Positions 41,102 through 50,088 of a stretch of 64,000 nucleotides of DNA are shown here, in pieces. The position numbers and the translations under genes are program-made. The DNA is from G020348385 sp964580235. Lineage in GTDB: Bacteria > Acidobacteriota > Aminicenantia > Aminicenantales > Aminicenantaceae. Location of the stretch: assembly GCA_964580235.1 (NCBI GenBank), contig CAZOJY010000001.1:1-64000 (forward strand), given 5' to 3'. How positions within the stretch are numbered: the first letter of the stretch is position 1; each line of letters starts with the position of its first letter. The notes beneath the pieces are model-generated. The model had not been told where the DNA came from. It was given only the letters and a program-made list of their open reading frames with translations, and made no database searches.

Positions 41102-43288
41102 ATGCCAAAGAAAAAGTTTACATATCTCCAAATCATCCTGGTAGTCCTGCTTTTTTTAAGCGCTTTTTCTCATGCCGATGACAACGGAGGAAACTATACG
41201 GTCAGAGCCCAAAAATTTGACTCTTCCCCAAAAATCGACGGCAGGCTGGAAAACCCGCTATGGGAACGAGGGGTCATCATCGATAATTTCACCCAGTATG
41301 AACCCCAAGAAGGATCGGAACCCACCGAAAAAACGGTCGCGTACATCGGTTACGACAGGAAAAACCTGTACATTGCTGTGCGGGCTTACGATTCCGATCC
41401 TGACGCGGTTCGGGCTTGTCTGACAAAAAGAGACAGCGTATACGGCGACGATGTTATCACTGTTTACCTCGACACTTTTAACGATAAAAAGCGGGCGTTC
41501 GTCTTCCAGGTCAATCCCTGCGGTGTCCAGGTGGACGGTATCTATACCGAGACAAGACGGCGGGGCAGAGGTCGAGGAGGAGGCGGTTTCTTCGGGTTCG
41601 ACAGAAACTACGACACTTTTTTCCTCACCGATGCCACAATCGATGAGGAGGGCTATACCGTGGAAATAGCTATCCCGTTTAAAAGCCTCCGGTTTCCAAA
41701 CAAGCCAAATCAGGTATGGGGACTCCAGATCATGCGGAACATCCGAAGAAAAAACGAGGAAATCTACTGGCATCCCCGGTCCAGGGATGTAAACGGTTTT
41801 CTCATTCAGGCAGGAATCCTGGAGGTCCAGGGACAGATCGAAAAAGGAAAAAACTTCGAGATCATGCCCGTGCTGACAGGGATGAAAGCCATGGACAGCA
41901 AACTTGATCCGGACCCCGGAATAAACCTAAAATACGGCATCACATCAGACCTGACTGCTGATGTCACCATTAACCCGGACTTCAGTCAGATCGAAGCGGA
42001 TATGCCCCAGATCGATGTCAACCAGAGGTACGCCTTGTACTACCCGGAAAAACGGCCGTTTTTTCTTGAGGGGAAGGACTTTTTCGATACGCCGTTCGAA
42101 CTGGTGTACACGCGGAATATCGTGAATCCGTTCTGGGGAACCAAGCTCACAGGAAAAGTGGGAAAAATCACGATGGGTTTCATGAGCGCCTATGATGAGA
42201 CGCCCCCAGAAATCGACAATCCATGGGAGGAGGATCCCGACATCGAAGGCTATAGAGGGCTGATCAATGTCTTCCGGCTCAAGCAGGATCTGTATTCCGA
42301 GTCCCACATCGGATTCATGCTGACAGACAAGGAAATGGGCCCTTCCTGGAAGAATGTTTCCAAAAACTACAACCGGTTGGCGGGATTCGACGGCCACTTT
42401 AAATTCGGGGATTATTACCGGCTTTCCTTCCAAATCGTGGGTTCTCAAACAAAGTGGGGAAGCGAGAAAACGGGAATCGTTCCGGCCGCTTCCTTCAATT
42501 TCAGCCGGAGAGCGCGCCACCTGACATTCTCGCTTGACTACAACCAGATCCCCGAGGACTTTGAGGCTTCCCTGGGATTTTTCCGCCGGAAAGATATCCG
42601 CTCCCTCAGCACACGCGTAGGTTATGCCTTTCTTCCGATGAACGACTACATTGTAGACATTCGGCCATCGCTCGAGTATCGAAGAATATATGATTTCAGC
42701 AACACCCTGACTGACGAGGAAGTCCGGCTGGGTTTTTTCATCACCGGATGGAGAGGGTCCTTTCTCTACGGCGGATACACCGTCAACATGGAACAGTATG
42801 GCGGAATCGATTTCCATAAAAAATCTTTCCGGGCGAGCATCCGGTCCGAACCCCTCGCCTGGCTGAACGGAAGCTTCAATTTTTCCTTCGGAGACTCGAT
42901 CTACTACGGTGAAAATCCCTATCTGGGATACAAAACGTCTTTTGGTTTCACATTGACCTTTAAGCCCCTGACAAACCTCCGCGCCTTCTACACCTTTCGC
43001 AACGACAATTTTTATGAAAACAGGGGCGGAGAAAGGGTGTACAAAATCAACATCATCAGCCAGCGCATCTCCTACCAGCTCTCCCGCCAACTTTCCGTAA
43101 GGCTGATCACGGATTACAACGATTATTACAAGGACATTTACTCCAGCCTTCTTTTCAGCTATGAACTCCGGCCGGGCACGGTCTTTTATTTCGGGATCGA
43201 CGACAATCAGGAACAGGACGACTCGGGTATCTACAAGGTGGAGGGCCGGTTCGTCTTCGTCAAATTCTCTTACTGGTGGAGAATCTGA
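41102..43288 (+). CDS. Secreted CBM9-like/DUF5916 outer-membrane protein
   Basis: A 728-residue protein. A signal peptide (to SHA, about residue 25) precedes a carbohydrate-binding-module-9-like sandwich with KIDGRLENPLWERG, YDRKNLYIAVRAYDSDPDAV and DDVITVYLDTFND. A DUF5916 barrel domain starts near PDFSQIEADMPQIDVNQRYA and YPEKRPFFLEGKDFFD. Its amphipathic strands end in VKFSYWWRI. The family is common in outer membranes of Bacteroidota- and Acidobacteriota-type bacteria; its role is unknown, perhaps glycan binding or transport. An odd Arg/Gly stretch (RRRGRGRGGGG, residues 152-162) interrupts the CBM-like part. The gene stands alone between two efflux loci. Confidence 0.82.
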   Translation: MPKKKFTYLQIILVVLLFLSAFSHADDNGGNYTVRAQKFDSSPKIDGRLENPLWERGVIIDNFTQYEPQEGSEPTEKTVAYIGYDRKNLYIAVRAYDSDPDAVRACLTKRDSVYGDDVITVYLDTFNDKKRAFVFQVNPCGVQVDGIYTETRRRGRGRGGGGFFGFDRNYDTFFLTDATIDEEGYTVEIAIPFKSLRFPNKPNQVWGLQIMRNIRRKNEEIYWHPRSRDVNGFLIQAGILEVQGQIEKGKNFEIMPVLTGMKAMDSKLDPDPGINLKYGITSDLTADVTINPDFSQIEADMPQIDVNQRYALYYPEKRPFFLEGKDFFDTPFELVYTRNIVNPFWGTKLTGKVGKITMGFMSAYDETPPEIDNPWEEDPDIEGYRGLINVFRLKQDLYSESHIGFMLTDKEMGPSWKNVSKNYNRLAGFDGHFKFGDYYRLSFQIVGSQTKWGSEKTGIVPAASFNFSRRARHLTFSLDYNQIPEDFEASLGFFRRKDIRSLSTRVGYAFLPMNDYIVDIRPSLEYRRIYDFSNTLTDEEVRLGFFITGWRGSFLYGGYTVNMEQYGGIDFHKKSFRASIRSEPLAWLNGSFNFSFGDSIYYGENPYLGYKTSFGFTLTFKPLTNLRAFYTFRNDNFYENRGGERVYKINIISQRISYQLSRQLSVRLITDYNDYYKDIYSSLLFSYELRPGTVFYFGIDDNQEQDDSGIYKVEGRFVFVKFSYWWRI

Positions 43289-43400
43289 CCATCTTGACCA
43301 AATTTTTTGGCTTCTGAAAAATTTTCACAGATTGGAAAAGCTATCCTTATTCGAAAAAAATTTCCTTTTTTTCCCAAAAATGCGCTAGAATAGAGGGCAA

Positions 43401-44636
43401 ATGAAAATTTACAGAGGCATGGTTTTCTTTTTCTTACTGTTCATGCTCTCTTTTCCCGCCTGGACCACCGAGAAAAAAGAATTCAGCCTGCCTGAAATTA
43501 TCGACCTCGCACTGGAAAACAATCCTCTCCTGTCTGCCAAAAAAAACGAGGTCAAAGCCAGGGAGGCTTCCTATGAGGCGGCCAAACGCCTCTCCAACCC
43601 AGAGCTGGAATTCAGCGTAGGAAGAGGAAAATCCTGGGACGAAGACATCCAAAGGAATACCGGAGGCATTTTGCTCAGCCAGTATTTAGAAAATCCTTTC
43701 AAACGCCATTACCGGATCCAGGTGTACGCGAAGGATTGGGAAGCCGCCGAATTCAGTCACACAATTCTCGCCCTTGACGTAACGTTCATGATAAAAAATT
43801 TTTATTATGACATCCTTCGCCAAAAATCCAGGCAGGAATTGGCCCGGAAAACTCTTGATTCTGTAAAAAAAATCCACCGGTTGATAGAAAAGCGGGCTAA
43901 ATTGGGCGAGATCAAGGAATTAGAAGCCATCAAACTATACGTGGAATCGCTCAAAGCACAAAAGGAACTGAACCAGGTCCAAACCGCGCTCATCCTGGCC
44001 AAGGAGAAATTGAACCAATATCTGGGAAATATTCTCCCCCCCGATTTTTCAACGATCGGAAGACAACTGTATAAAAAAACAAACATCGATGAGAACTCCA
44101 TCCTGAAAATAGCTCTCCAGGTCCACCCCAGAATCAAAGAAAAAGAAGCCAGAATTGAACAGGCCAACAGCAATTGGAGTTATGTCAAATGGCAGAGGTT
44201 CCCGGATTTTAAGCTTTCCGGATTCAGTCAAAAGGAGATTGACGGCCGGAACACCGGGATCGGGATATCCCTGGACATTCCTCTCTGGAATTTCAAATCC
44301 AAGGAAATTCGAGAGGCTGAAATGCTTACCCGGATGGAAGAAGAAGAGCTGAGGGCGCTGCAGATAGAAATTTCCACAGAAATCAAATCCAGGATCAGTC
44401 AGTTGAGGCTGTCAGAACAGAGCCTTCAGATTTTCCATCAAGGCCTTCTCGAACAGGCCGAGGAAAGCCTCAAAATTGCAGAAATCAGTTATACCCAGGG
44501 AGAAATATCCCTCATCGATTACCTCGATTCCCAACGAACCTACTTCCACATCCTGAATGATTATCAAGATTCTTTGTATCAATGGAATGCCGACAAAGCG
44601 GCTCTTGAAAGAGCCATCGGAGAAGAGATAAAATGA
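43401..44636 (+). CDS. CusC/CzcC-like outer-membrane factor of a metal efflux system
   Basis: A 411-residue TolC-family protein with signal peptide (about residues 1-22, cleavage near AWTTEK). It has coiled-coil repeats ALENNPLLSAKKNEVKAREA and RRLSNPELEF-like NPELEFSVGRGK, then QRTYFHILNDYQDSLYQWNAD at the end. It is shorter than the MacAB-linked TolC protein, as usual for CzcC/CusC members. It overlaps the adaptor gene by 4 bp, and the RND pump follows, so it is the exit duct of this pump. A TAGAAT at 43386-43391 ends ten bases before the ATG, but no -35 is evident. Confidence 0.88.
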   Translation: MKIYRGMVFFFLLFMLSFPAWTTEKKEFSLPEIIDLALENNPLLSAKKNEVKAREASYEAAKRLSNPELEFSVGRGKSWDEDIQRNTGGILLSQYLENPFKRHYRIQVYAKDWEAAEFSHTILALDVTFMIKNFYYDILRQKSRQELARKTLDSVKKIHRLIEKRAKLGEIKELEAIKLYVESLKAQKELNQVQTALILAKEKLNQYLGNILPPDFSTIGRQLYKKTNIDENSILKIALQVHPRIKEKEARIEQANSNWSYVKWQRFPDFKLSGFSQKEIDGRNTGIGISLDIPLWNFKSKEIREAEMLTRMEEEELRALQIEISTEIKSRISQLRLSEQSLQIFHQGLLEQAEESLKIAEISYTQGEISLIDYLDSQRTYFHILNDYQDSLYQWNADKAALERAIGEEIK

Positions 44637-45898
44637 AAAAATATTTTTTGTTTCTCGCCATTCTCGTTTTTGCCTTCTGCGGAAACGGAGAAAGAAACTC
44701 CCCCGGAGAGTCTGCCGCACATCGGGAGGAACAAACACATAAGGAAGGAAGCCAGGATACCGAAAAAATGGTTTCAGAAGAACCGGAGGATCATGAACAT
44801 CCCGAGCTTCATCTAAGCCCTGATAAACAAAAGGAATGGGGCATCATCCTCGGAAATGTTGCCAGGCAGAGCGTCTCCTCAACGCTCGATCTTCCGGGAA
44901 TTTTAACGGTTAACCAGAACCGAACCGCCTACATATCATCCTATGTCCGGGGAAAAGTGATCGCCCACTCAGCGGACCTAGGAGATAGAATACACATGGG
45001 TCAGTCCCTTGTCACGATAAATTCTCCTGCATTTGCTCAGGCACAGGCAGACTTTTTGCGCGCCAGAGCAAAATATCTGCTCAGCCAAAAAGAATTTGAA
45101 CGGGCTAAAATGCTTCGAACAGAAAAAGCCATCGAGGAAAAAGAATACCTGAGGCGGGAAGCCGAACATGAAAAACTTGCGACTGAATACGGGGCCCTGG
45201 GTTCAGCGCTTCATTCCTATGGAATAACTCATGATCAAATCGATGATCTCATTAAAAAATGCAAGTCAATGGAAGACATGGAATACAAATGTGAAATCGC
45301 CGATCCGAATCTACCGATCCTGTCTCCGCTGTCCGGAACCATAATCTTCCGGGATGTGGTGAGAGGCGAACATGTCGAACCCGATAAAATCCTTTATACC
45401 GTATCTGACCTCGGCACTCTCTGGGCAATCTTGGATGTTTACGAAAAAGATCTCCCAGAAATACACAAAGACAGTGAGGTCACAATCACGACTTCCATTT
45501 ATTCGGGGAAACATTTCTCCGGGAAAATCACGACCATCAGCGACCTCATCGATGAGAAGCTCCGGACCATCAAAATCCGGGTGGAAGTTGACAACCACGA
45601 AGGATTGCTCAAACCCAACATGTACATCCAGGGAACCATCAAAAATCCTGCGGGACAAAAAAACATCCTGGCCGTTCCTGAAGAAGCCATACAAAATTTG
45701 GACGGTGAAAAAGTCGTTTTTATTTGCGAAGAAGGGGATATTTTTGCGGTCAGGCATCTTAAGCTGGGAAATAAAGTCGGCAATAACAGGATCGTCGCTC
45801 AGGGGATCTCAGAAGGCGACAACATCGTCATAAAAGGGGCATTTTATCTCAAGGCAGAACTTTCCAAGGCGACTTTTGGACATGCCCATGTGCACTAA
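44633..45898 (+). CDS. CzcB/CusB-like periplasmic adaptor of a metal RND pump
   Basis: A 421-residue membrane-fusion protein. The N-terminus has a signal with a cysteine at about residue 16 (FAFCGNG), possibly a lipoprotein with an imperfect lipobox. A Glu/His-rich stretch DHEHPELHLSPDKQ near residues 53-66 and the terminal FGHAHVH are potential metal sites, as in CzcB. Lipoyl halves (RGKVIAHSADLGDRI, SPLSGTIIFRDVVRGEHVEP) bracket a helical hairpin. It overlaps the outer-membrane factor by 4 bp and lies 27 bp before the pump gene. It is likely specific for divalent or monovalent heavy-metal ions. Confidence 0.9.
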   Translation: MKKYFLFLAILVFAFCGNGERNSPGESAAHREEQTHKEGSQDTEKMVSEEPEDHEHPELHLSPDKQKEWGIILGNVARQSVSSTLDLPGILTVNQNRTAYISSYVRGKVIAHSADLGDRIHMGQSLVTINSPAFAQAQADFLRARAKYLLSQKEFERAKMLRTEKAIEEKEYLRREAEHEKLATEYGALGSALHSYGITHDQIDDLIKKCKSMEDMEYKCEIADPNLPILSPLSGTIIFRDVVRGEHVEPDKILYTVSDLGTLWAILDVYEKDLPEIHKDSEVTITTSIYSGKHFSGKITTISDLIDEKLRTIKIRVEVDNHEGLLKPNMYIQGTIKNPAGQKNILAVPEEAIQNLDGEKVVFICEEGDIFAVRHLKLGNKVGNNRIVAQGISEGDNIVIKGAFYLKAELSKATFGHAHVH

Positions 45899-45925
45899 TT
45901 TTTATCAAGACAAATACACTTCAAA

Positions 45926-48900
45926 ATGATACAAAAAATCATCAATTTCTCACTCAAACAGAGGCCTTTCATTGCCCTGGCTACGATAGTCCTGGCTTTT
46001 CTGGGATTTTTCGCTTTTAACAGACTCCCGATAGATGTGTTTCCCGATCCCTCCCCCCCTCTAGTCCAGATCTACACAGAGGCCCACGGTATGGCCCCTG
46101 AAGAAGTCGAAAGATTGATTTCTTACCCGATTGAATCTGCAATGTTCGGCTTGCCTCGGATAAAGAACATTCGTTCTACTTCAACCTTTGCCCTTTCCAT
46201 CGTCAATGTCTATTTCGAAGATAAAACCGATATCTACTGGGCTCGCCAACTCGTCTCCCAACGCCTTCAGGAAGCCAGGGAAAACATTCCAGAACAAGCT
46301 CACAACCCAGTTCTAGGCCCGATCGCCACCGGACTGGGATTGGTTTATCTGTATTATCTTGAAGGCACAGGATATTCCGCAATTGAACTCAGAACTATCC
46401 AAGATTGGCTTATCAAATACGAGCTCAAATCCGTGCCTGAGGTCTCTCAAGTTTTGAGCATAGGAGGGGATGTCAAGCAATTTCAGATCCTCATCAGTCC
46501 ATATTCTCTCCTCAAGTATAACCTGTCGATATCCAATCTGATTGATAAAGTGAAGGAGAACAACCAGAATGTCGGCGCAAGCTTCATAACCAAAGGTGAA
46601 GAAGAATATATCGTCCGAAGTGTTGGCCTGATCCAAACAAAAGAGGATCTGGAAAACACTGTGGTGACCAATTATCAAGGAACTCCTGTTTACCTCCGAG
46701 ATATCGCGGATGTCAAAATACTCCCGGCAATAAAACGAGGAACAGCTCTGGCAAACGGTGAAGGAGAAAAAGTTGTCGGAATGGTTCTCAAGCTCTTTGG
46801 GTCCAACACGGCCAGAGTCATCCAAAATTTAGAAAAGAGAATTGCGGAGATAAGCGTGTCTCTGCCGCCCGGTGTGAAAATTGTTCCCTTTTATAACCAA
46901 GCTTCTCTTGTGAAAAAATGTTTTTCTACAGTTACCACAAACCTGATCTTCGGCATTATTCTAGTCATTCTGGTGCTCTTTCTTCTCATGGGAGATTTTT
47001 CCTCTGCCTTAATCGCGGTCTTCTCGCTGCCTTTTTCTGTTCTTTTCTCGTTCATCATAATGGAGCGCATAAACCTCGCGGCGGATTTGATTTCATTCGG
47101 GGGGTTTGCCATAGGCATAGGCTTGATTGCGGATGCATCCATCATTTTTGTCGAAAACGCTCACCGCCATCTCCAGCTGCCTTATGAATCGAAGGCTCAT
47201 GCTATAGTCTCGGCCGGAGAAGAGGTCGGGCGCCCTATCTTCTTCGCCATCGCCATTATCGTCCTGGCTTTTCTCCCGATTTTTACGCTCACCGGTGTGG
47301 AAGGGATCATGTTCCGGCCAATGGGATACACTATTTCTCTTGCTTTGGCAGGTTCTCTAATTTTTGCATTGATATCGGCTCCAGCGCTCTGTCATCTCTT
47401 TCTGAAGCGCAAACAGGCTGCGGCAAAAGACTCTTTTCTAATCAAACACACAAGAAAAATTTACATTTCTTTTTTTCACCTCTGTGAAAAACATCGGAAA
47501 AAAGTTTTTTTGATAACCCTCTTGGCCTTTCTGTCTGGCCTTTTCATGGTTCCCTTTCTTGGAAGAGAATACATTCCTTATCTTGAAGAGGGGACGCTTC
47601 ATCTGCGCGTGACCATGGACCCGAATATCAGCCTCCAGGAAGCCATCTCCACAGCCTCCGCAATTGAAGGCACCATAAAAGAGGTCCCGGAAGTTACCGG
47701 AGTTTTGACCCGTATCGGCCGGGGAGAGGTGGGCAGTCACGCCCACTTTGTGAATGATGCAGAAATTCTCATCGAGCATAATCCCATTCAAAAGTGGAAA
47801 TATTTCCACAGCAAAAACGAACTCATCGAAGAAATAGAGCACAGATTGGAAACCTACCCTGGAATAAACCTCAACATGACCCAACCCATTGCCCACAATC
47901 TAGACGAGCTCATCACAGGAGTTAAAGCACAATTGGCCTTGAAAATCTACGGAGAGGACTTTGGTATCCTGAAGGAAAAATCTATCCAGATCAAAGACTT
48001 AATTACGAACATTAAGGGAGCTGCAGACGTCCAGGTAGAGCAGTTCACAGGCCAAAATCAAATCAAGATTGTCCTCCAAAGGGATAAAATCGCGCGATAC
48101 GGTGTAAACATCAACGATATCCAAAAAACAATCGAGGCGGCAGTAGGCGGAATGACCCTCGGCCAGATCTATGAAGAACAAAAAAGATTCGATGTTTTCC
48201 TCAGATTTAAGTCAAAATTCAGAAAAGATACGGAACAGATCGGGAACTTGCTTATACGTATTCCTGGCAGCGCCCAGGTTCCCTTAAAACAATTGGCCTC
48301 AATCGAAGAGGTCGTCGGCCCCAGAGTGATAAACAGAGAAAAAAACAAAAGATTTATCACTATTCAATGCAATATCCGGGGAAGAGACATCGGGACTTTT
48401 GTGGATGAAGCTCAGATAAAAATTGAGGCAAACATCTCACTTCCTCCCGAATATCTGATCAAATGGGGAGGACAGTTCGAACTCCAACAGCGGGCGAACA
48501 GGCGTTTTGCCATCATCATGCCCATCACACTGGCTCTGGTTGCTCTCATGCTGTTTACTATTTTCCGCTCTTTCAAAGAAGTTCTGATCATTCTGATAAA
48601 CATTCCTTTAGCTTTGATAGGCAGCATTTTAGCTCTGAAAATCTCTGGACTCTACTTGAGTGTGCCTGCTTCTATCGGCTTCATTGCCATCTTCGGAATT
48701 GCTTTAGAAAACGGGTTGGTTCTTCTCTCTGCTTTTCACCGCTATCTTAAGCAAGGGATGACGCTTAAAAAAGCGATCAATGAAGGAGTTAATGTCAAAC
48801 TCAGGCCGGTGTTGATGACAGCCTTTACAACAATTTTTGGTATTCTCCCGCTTCTATTGGCCAAGGGGCCAGGAGCCGAAATCCAAAGGCCATTGGCAAC

Positions 48901-48991
48901 CGTGGTGGTCGGAGGGCTTTTTACATCTACCCTTGTCACGCTGATCGTGCTTCCCCTCATTTTCCAGACGCTTAAAAAAGAAAAAAATTAA
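45926..48991 (+). CDS. Heavy-metal efflux RND pump (CusA/CzcA family)
   Basis: A 1021-residue inner-membrane proton-driven pump with 12 helices and two large periplasmic loops. Hallmarks are FNRLPIDVFPDPSPPLVQIY, APEEVERLISYPIESAMFGL (HME-type), the TM4 region GGFAIGIGLIADASIIFVEN, and the second-half GQFELQQRANRRF and IALENGLVLLSAF. The HME-RND class fits through the PIE and SAM-GLP features. The TM4 acidic set has one Asp in ADASI and Glu in VEN, so it resembles CusA more than CzcA (DFGLIVDGAV), but the exported ion cannot be fixed by eye. It forms a CBA pump with the two genes before it. Confidence 0.93.
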   Translation: MIQKIINFSLKQRPFIALATIVLAFLGFFAFNRLPIDVFPDPSPPLVQIYTEAHGMAPEEVERLISYPIESAMFGLPRIKNIRSTSTFALSIVNVYFEDKTDIYWARQLVSQRLQEARENIPEQAHNPVLGPIATGLGLVYLYYLEGTGYSAIELRTIQDWLIKYELKSVPEVSQVLSIGGDVKQFQILISPYSLLKYNLSISNLIDKVKENNQNVGASFITKGEEEYIVRSVGLIQTKEDLENTVVTNYQGTPVYLRDIADVKILPAIKRGTALANGEGEKVVGMVLKLFGSNTARVIQNLEKRIAEISVSLPPGVKIVPFYNQASLVKKCFSTVTTNLIFGIILVILVLFLLMGDFSSALIAVFSLPFSVLFSFIIMERINLAADLISFGGFAIGIGLIADASIIFVENAHRHLQLPYESKAHAIVSAGEEVGRPIFFAIAIIVLAFLPIFTLTGVEGIMFRPMGYTISLALAGSLIFALISAPALCHLFLKRKQAAAKDSFLIKHTRKIYISFFHLCEKHRKKVFLITLLAFLSGLFMVPFLGREYIPYLEEGTLHLRVTMDPNISLQEAISTASAIEGTIKEVPEVTGVLTRIGRGEVGSHAHFVNDAEILIEHNPIQKWKYFHSKNELIEEIEHRLETYPGINLNMTQPIAHNLDELITGVKAQLALKIYGEDFGILKEKSIQIKDLITNIKGAADVQVEQFTGQNQIKIVLQRDKIARYGVNINDIQKTIEAAVGGMTLGQIYEEQKRFDVFLRFKSKFRKDTEQIGNLLIRIPGSAQVPLKQLASIEEVVGPRVINREKNKRFITIQCNIRGRDIGTFVDEAQIKIEANISLPPEYLIKWGGQFELQQRANRRFAIIMPITLALVALMLFTIFRSFKEVLIILINIPLALIGSILALKISGLYLSVPASIGFIAIFGIALENGLVLLSAFHRYLKQGMTLKKAINEGVNVKLRPVLMTAFTTIFGILPLLLAKGPGAEIQRPLATVVVGGLFTSTLVTLIVLPLIFQTLKKEKN

Positions 48992-48993
48992 AC

Positions 48994-49680
48994 GTGTTTA
49001 AAACCACTTCGTTTCGAACAATCACCATACTGATTTTTCTTTTTTTTGTCTTCCTGACTTCCTGCACATCCCCTCCTAGTGGCTACATCATCCTCTGTGC
49101 CGGAGACAGTATCACCGAAATCGGTTATCCCAAATATCTGAAACCCCTTCTCAGGGAAAAAGGCATCCGGGCAAAGGTCGTGAATCAAGGCAGAAGCGGT
49201 TTTAACTCAAAAGAATATCTGGTTTTCCTCAAAAAAAAAAGAACGGTATTAGCCGAAAACCATCCGGATTTTATTTGTCTTCAACTGGGAACTAACGATG
49301 TCCGGACAGACCATGACCACATATCGGCCAATGATTTCTACACCAATATGAAAGAAATCATTCGCCTTTTTCGGGCTTTTAAATCAAGATCAGGGAAAAA
49401 AACCCATATCCTTCTCGCAACTATCCCGCCGGTCCCCGATAACTCTTCCTTTCCCTTTGCTTCCGCATCAACCACACGGGTTGAACAGGAAATAAATCCC
49501 ATCATCCAAAAACTGGCTTCGGAAGAAAAAATACACTTAGTCGACAATCATTCTATTTTCTTCCGCCTCCCCCAACTCCTTCCAGAAGTCCACCCGTCCA
49601 ACCAGGGATATGAAGCGATGGCCAAAAACTGGTACGAAGCCCTCAAAAAGCAGGGCATGAAGCCCGCGGGAAAAACTTGA
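48994..49680 (+). CDS. SGNH/GDSL-family lipoprotein hydrolase
   Basis: A 228-residue hydrolase with lipoprotein signal (lipobox FLTSC at about residue 24). Block I is GDSITEIGY with the nucleophilic Ser near residue 38, the Gly block is NQGRSGFNS, block III is QLGTNDVR, and block V is LPEVHPSNQGYEAMA with the catalytic His. The enzyme is probably an envelope esterase or a carbohydrate deacetylase; the substrate is unknown. The start codon is GTG, two bases after the pump stop, so it is co-transcribed with the metal efflux genes. A broken relative lies at 4164. Confidence 0.88.
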   Translation: MFKTTSFRTITILIFLFFVFLTSCTSPPSGYIILCAGDSITEIGYPKYLKPLLREKGIRAKVVNQGRSGFNSKEYLVFLKKKRTVLAENHPDFICLQLGTNDVRTDHDHISANDFYTNMKEIIRLFRAFKSRSGKKTHILLATIPPVPDNSSFPFASASTTRVEQEINPIIQKLASEEKIHLVDNHSIFFRLPQLLPEVHPSNQGYEAMAKNWYEALKKQGMKPAGKT

Positions 49681-49702
49681 TATTTTCACACGGAAATGGT
49701 AT

Positions 49703-49708
49703 TATAAT
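49703..49708 (+). promoter_or_regulatory. -10 element before the Hfq-like gene
   Basis: A perfect TATAAT. TTGATA at 49677-49682 could be its -35 but the spacing is long (20 bp). The leader to the ATG at 49762 would be about 47 nt, with GGAG near 49750. Confidence 0.35.
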
Positions 49709-49761
49709 AAAAAAAGATATTCTTCATCTTTTACTCTCAGCCTAACGCATGGAGTACAATT

Positions 49762-50088
49762 ATGAACAGGAAACTTATCCGACCGAGCCTTACTGATTAT
49801 AAAGAAAAGATGAGCAAAGATTCCGCCAAAAAAAAGCATCATCCTTCCTACGATACCCATGCCGAAAATTATTATTACCTCAAACAGATGAACAAAAAAA
49901 CGCGCATGGCAGTTGTGCTTATCGAAGGAGAAACCGTGGAAGGATACATCGAGTGGTATGATAAAAACTGCATCAAGCTCAACAGAGATCAAAACCCGAA
50001 CCTATTGCTCTACAAACGTTGCATCAAATACATGTACAAGCTCGAAGATAAAAAGACCCCTAGTAAATCCCCAAAAAAGAAAAAATGA
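49762..50088 (+). CDS. Hfq-like Sm-fold RNA-binding protein
   Basis: A 108-residue protein with an Sm core at about residues 35-92: YYYLKQMNKKTRMAVVLIEG and GYIEWYDKNCIKLNR for Sm1, then LLYKRCIKYMYK for Sm2. Canonical Hfq reads VYKHAIS at Sm2, so the hallmark KH is replaced by KR. The N-terminal 34 residues are basic and polar, unlike the short NLQDPFLN start of proteobacterial Hfq, and the C-terminal tail is lysine-rich. An sRNA chaperone role is inferred. Hfq often lies near miaA or metabolic genes; here pdxA overlaps it by 4 bp. Confidence 0.7.
   Translation: MNRKLIRPSLTDYKEKMSKDSAKKKHHPSYDTHAENYYYLKQMNKKTRMAVVLIEGETVEGYIEWYDKNCIKLNRDQNPNLLLYKRCIKYMYKLEDKKTPSKSPKKKK

Noticed and set aside
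41945..43090. A 381-codon open frame antisense to the DUF5916 gene
   Set aside because: It is the mirror of a well-supported coding frame, has no family resemblance, and lacks a ribosome-binding site.
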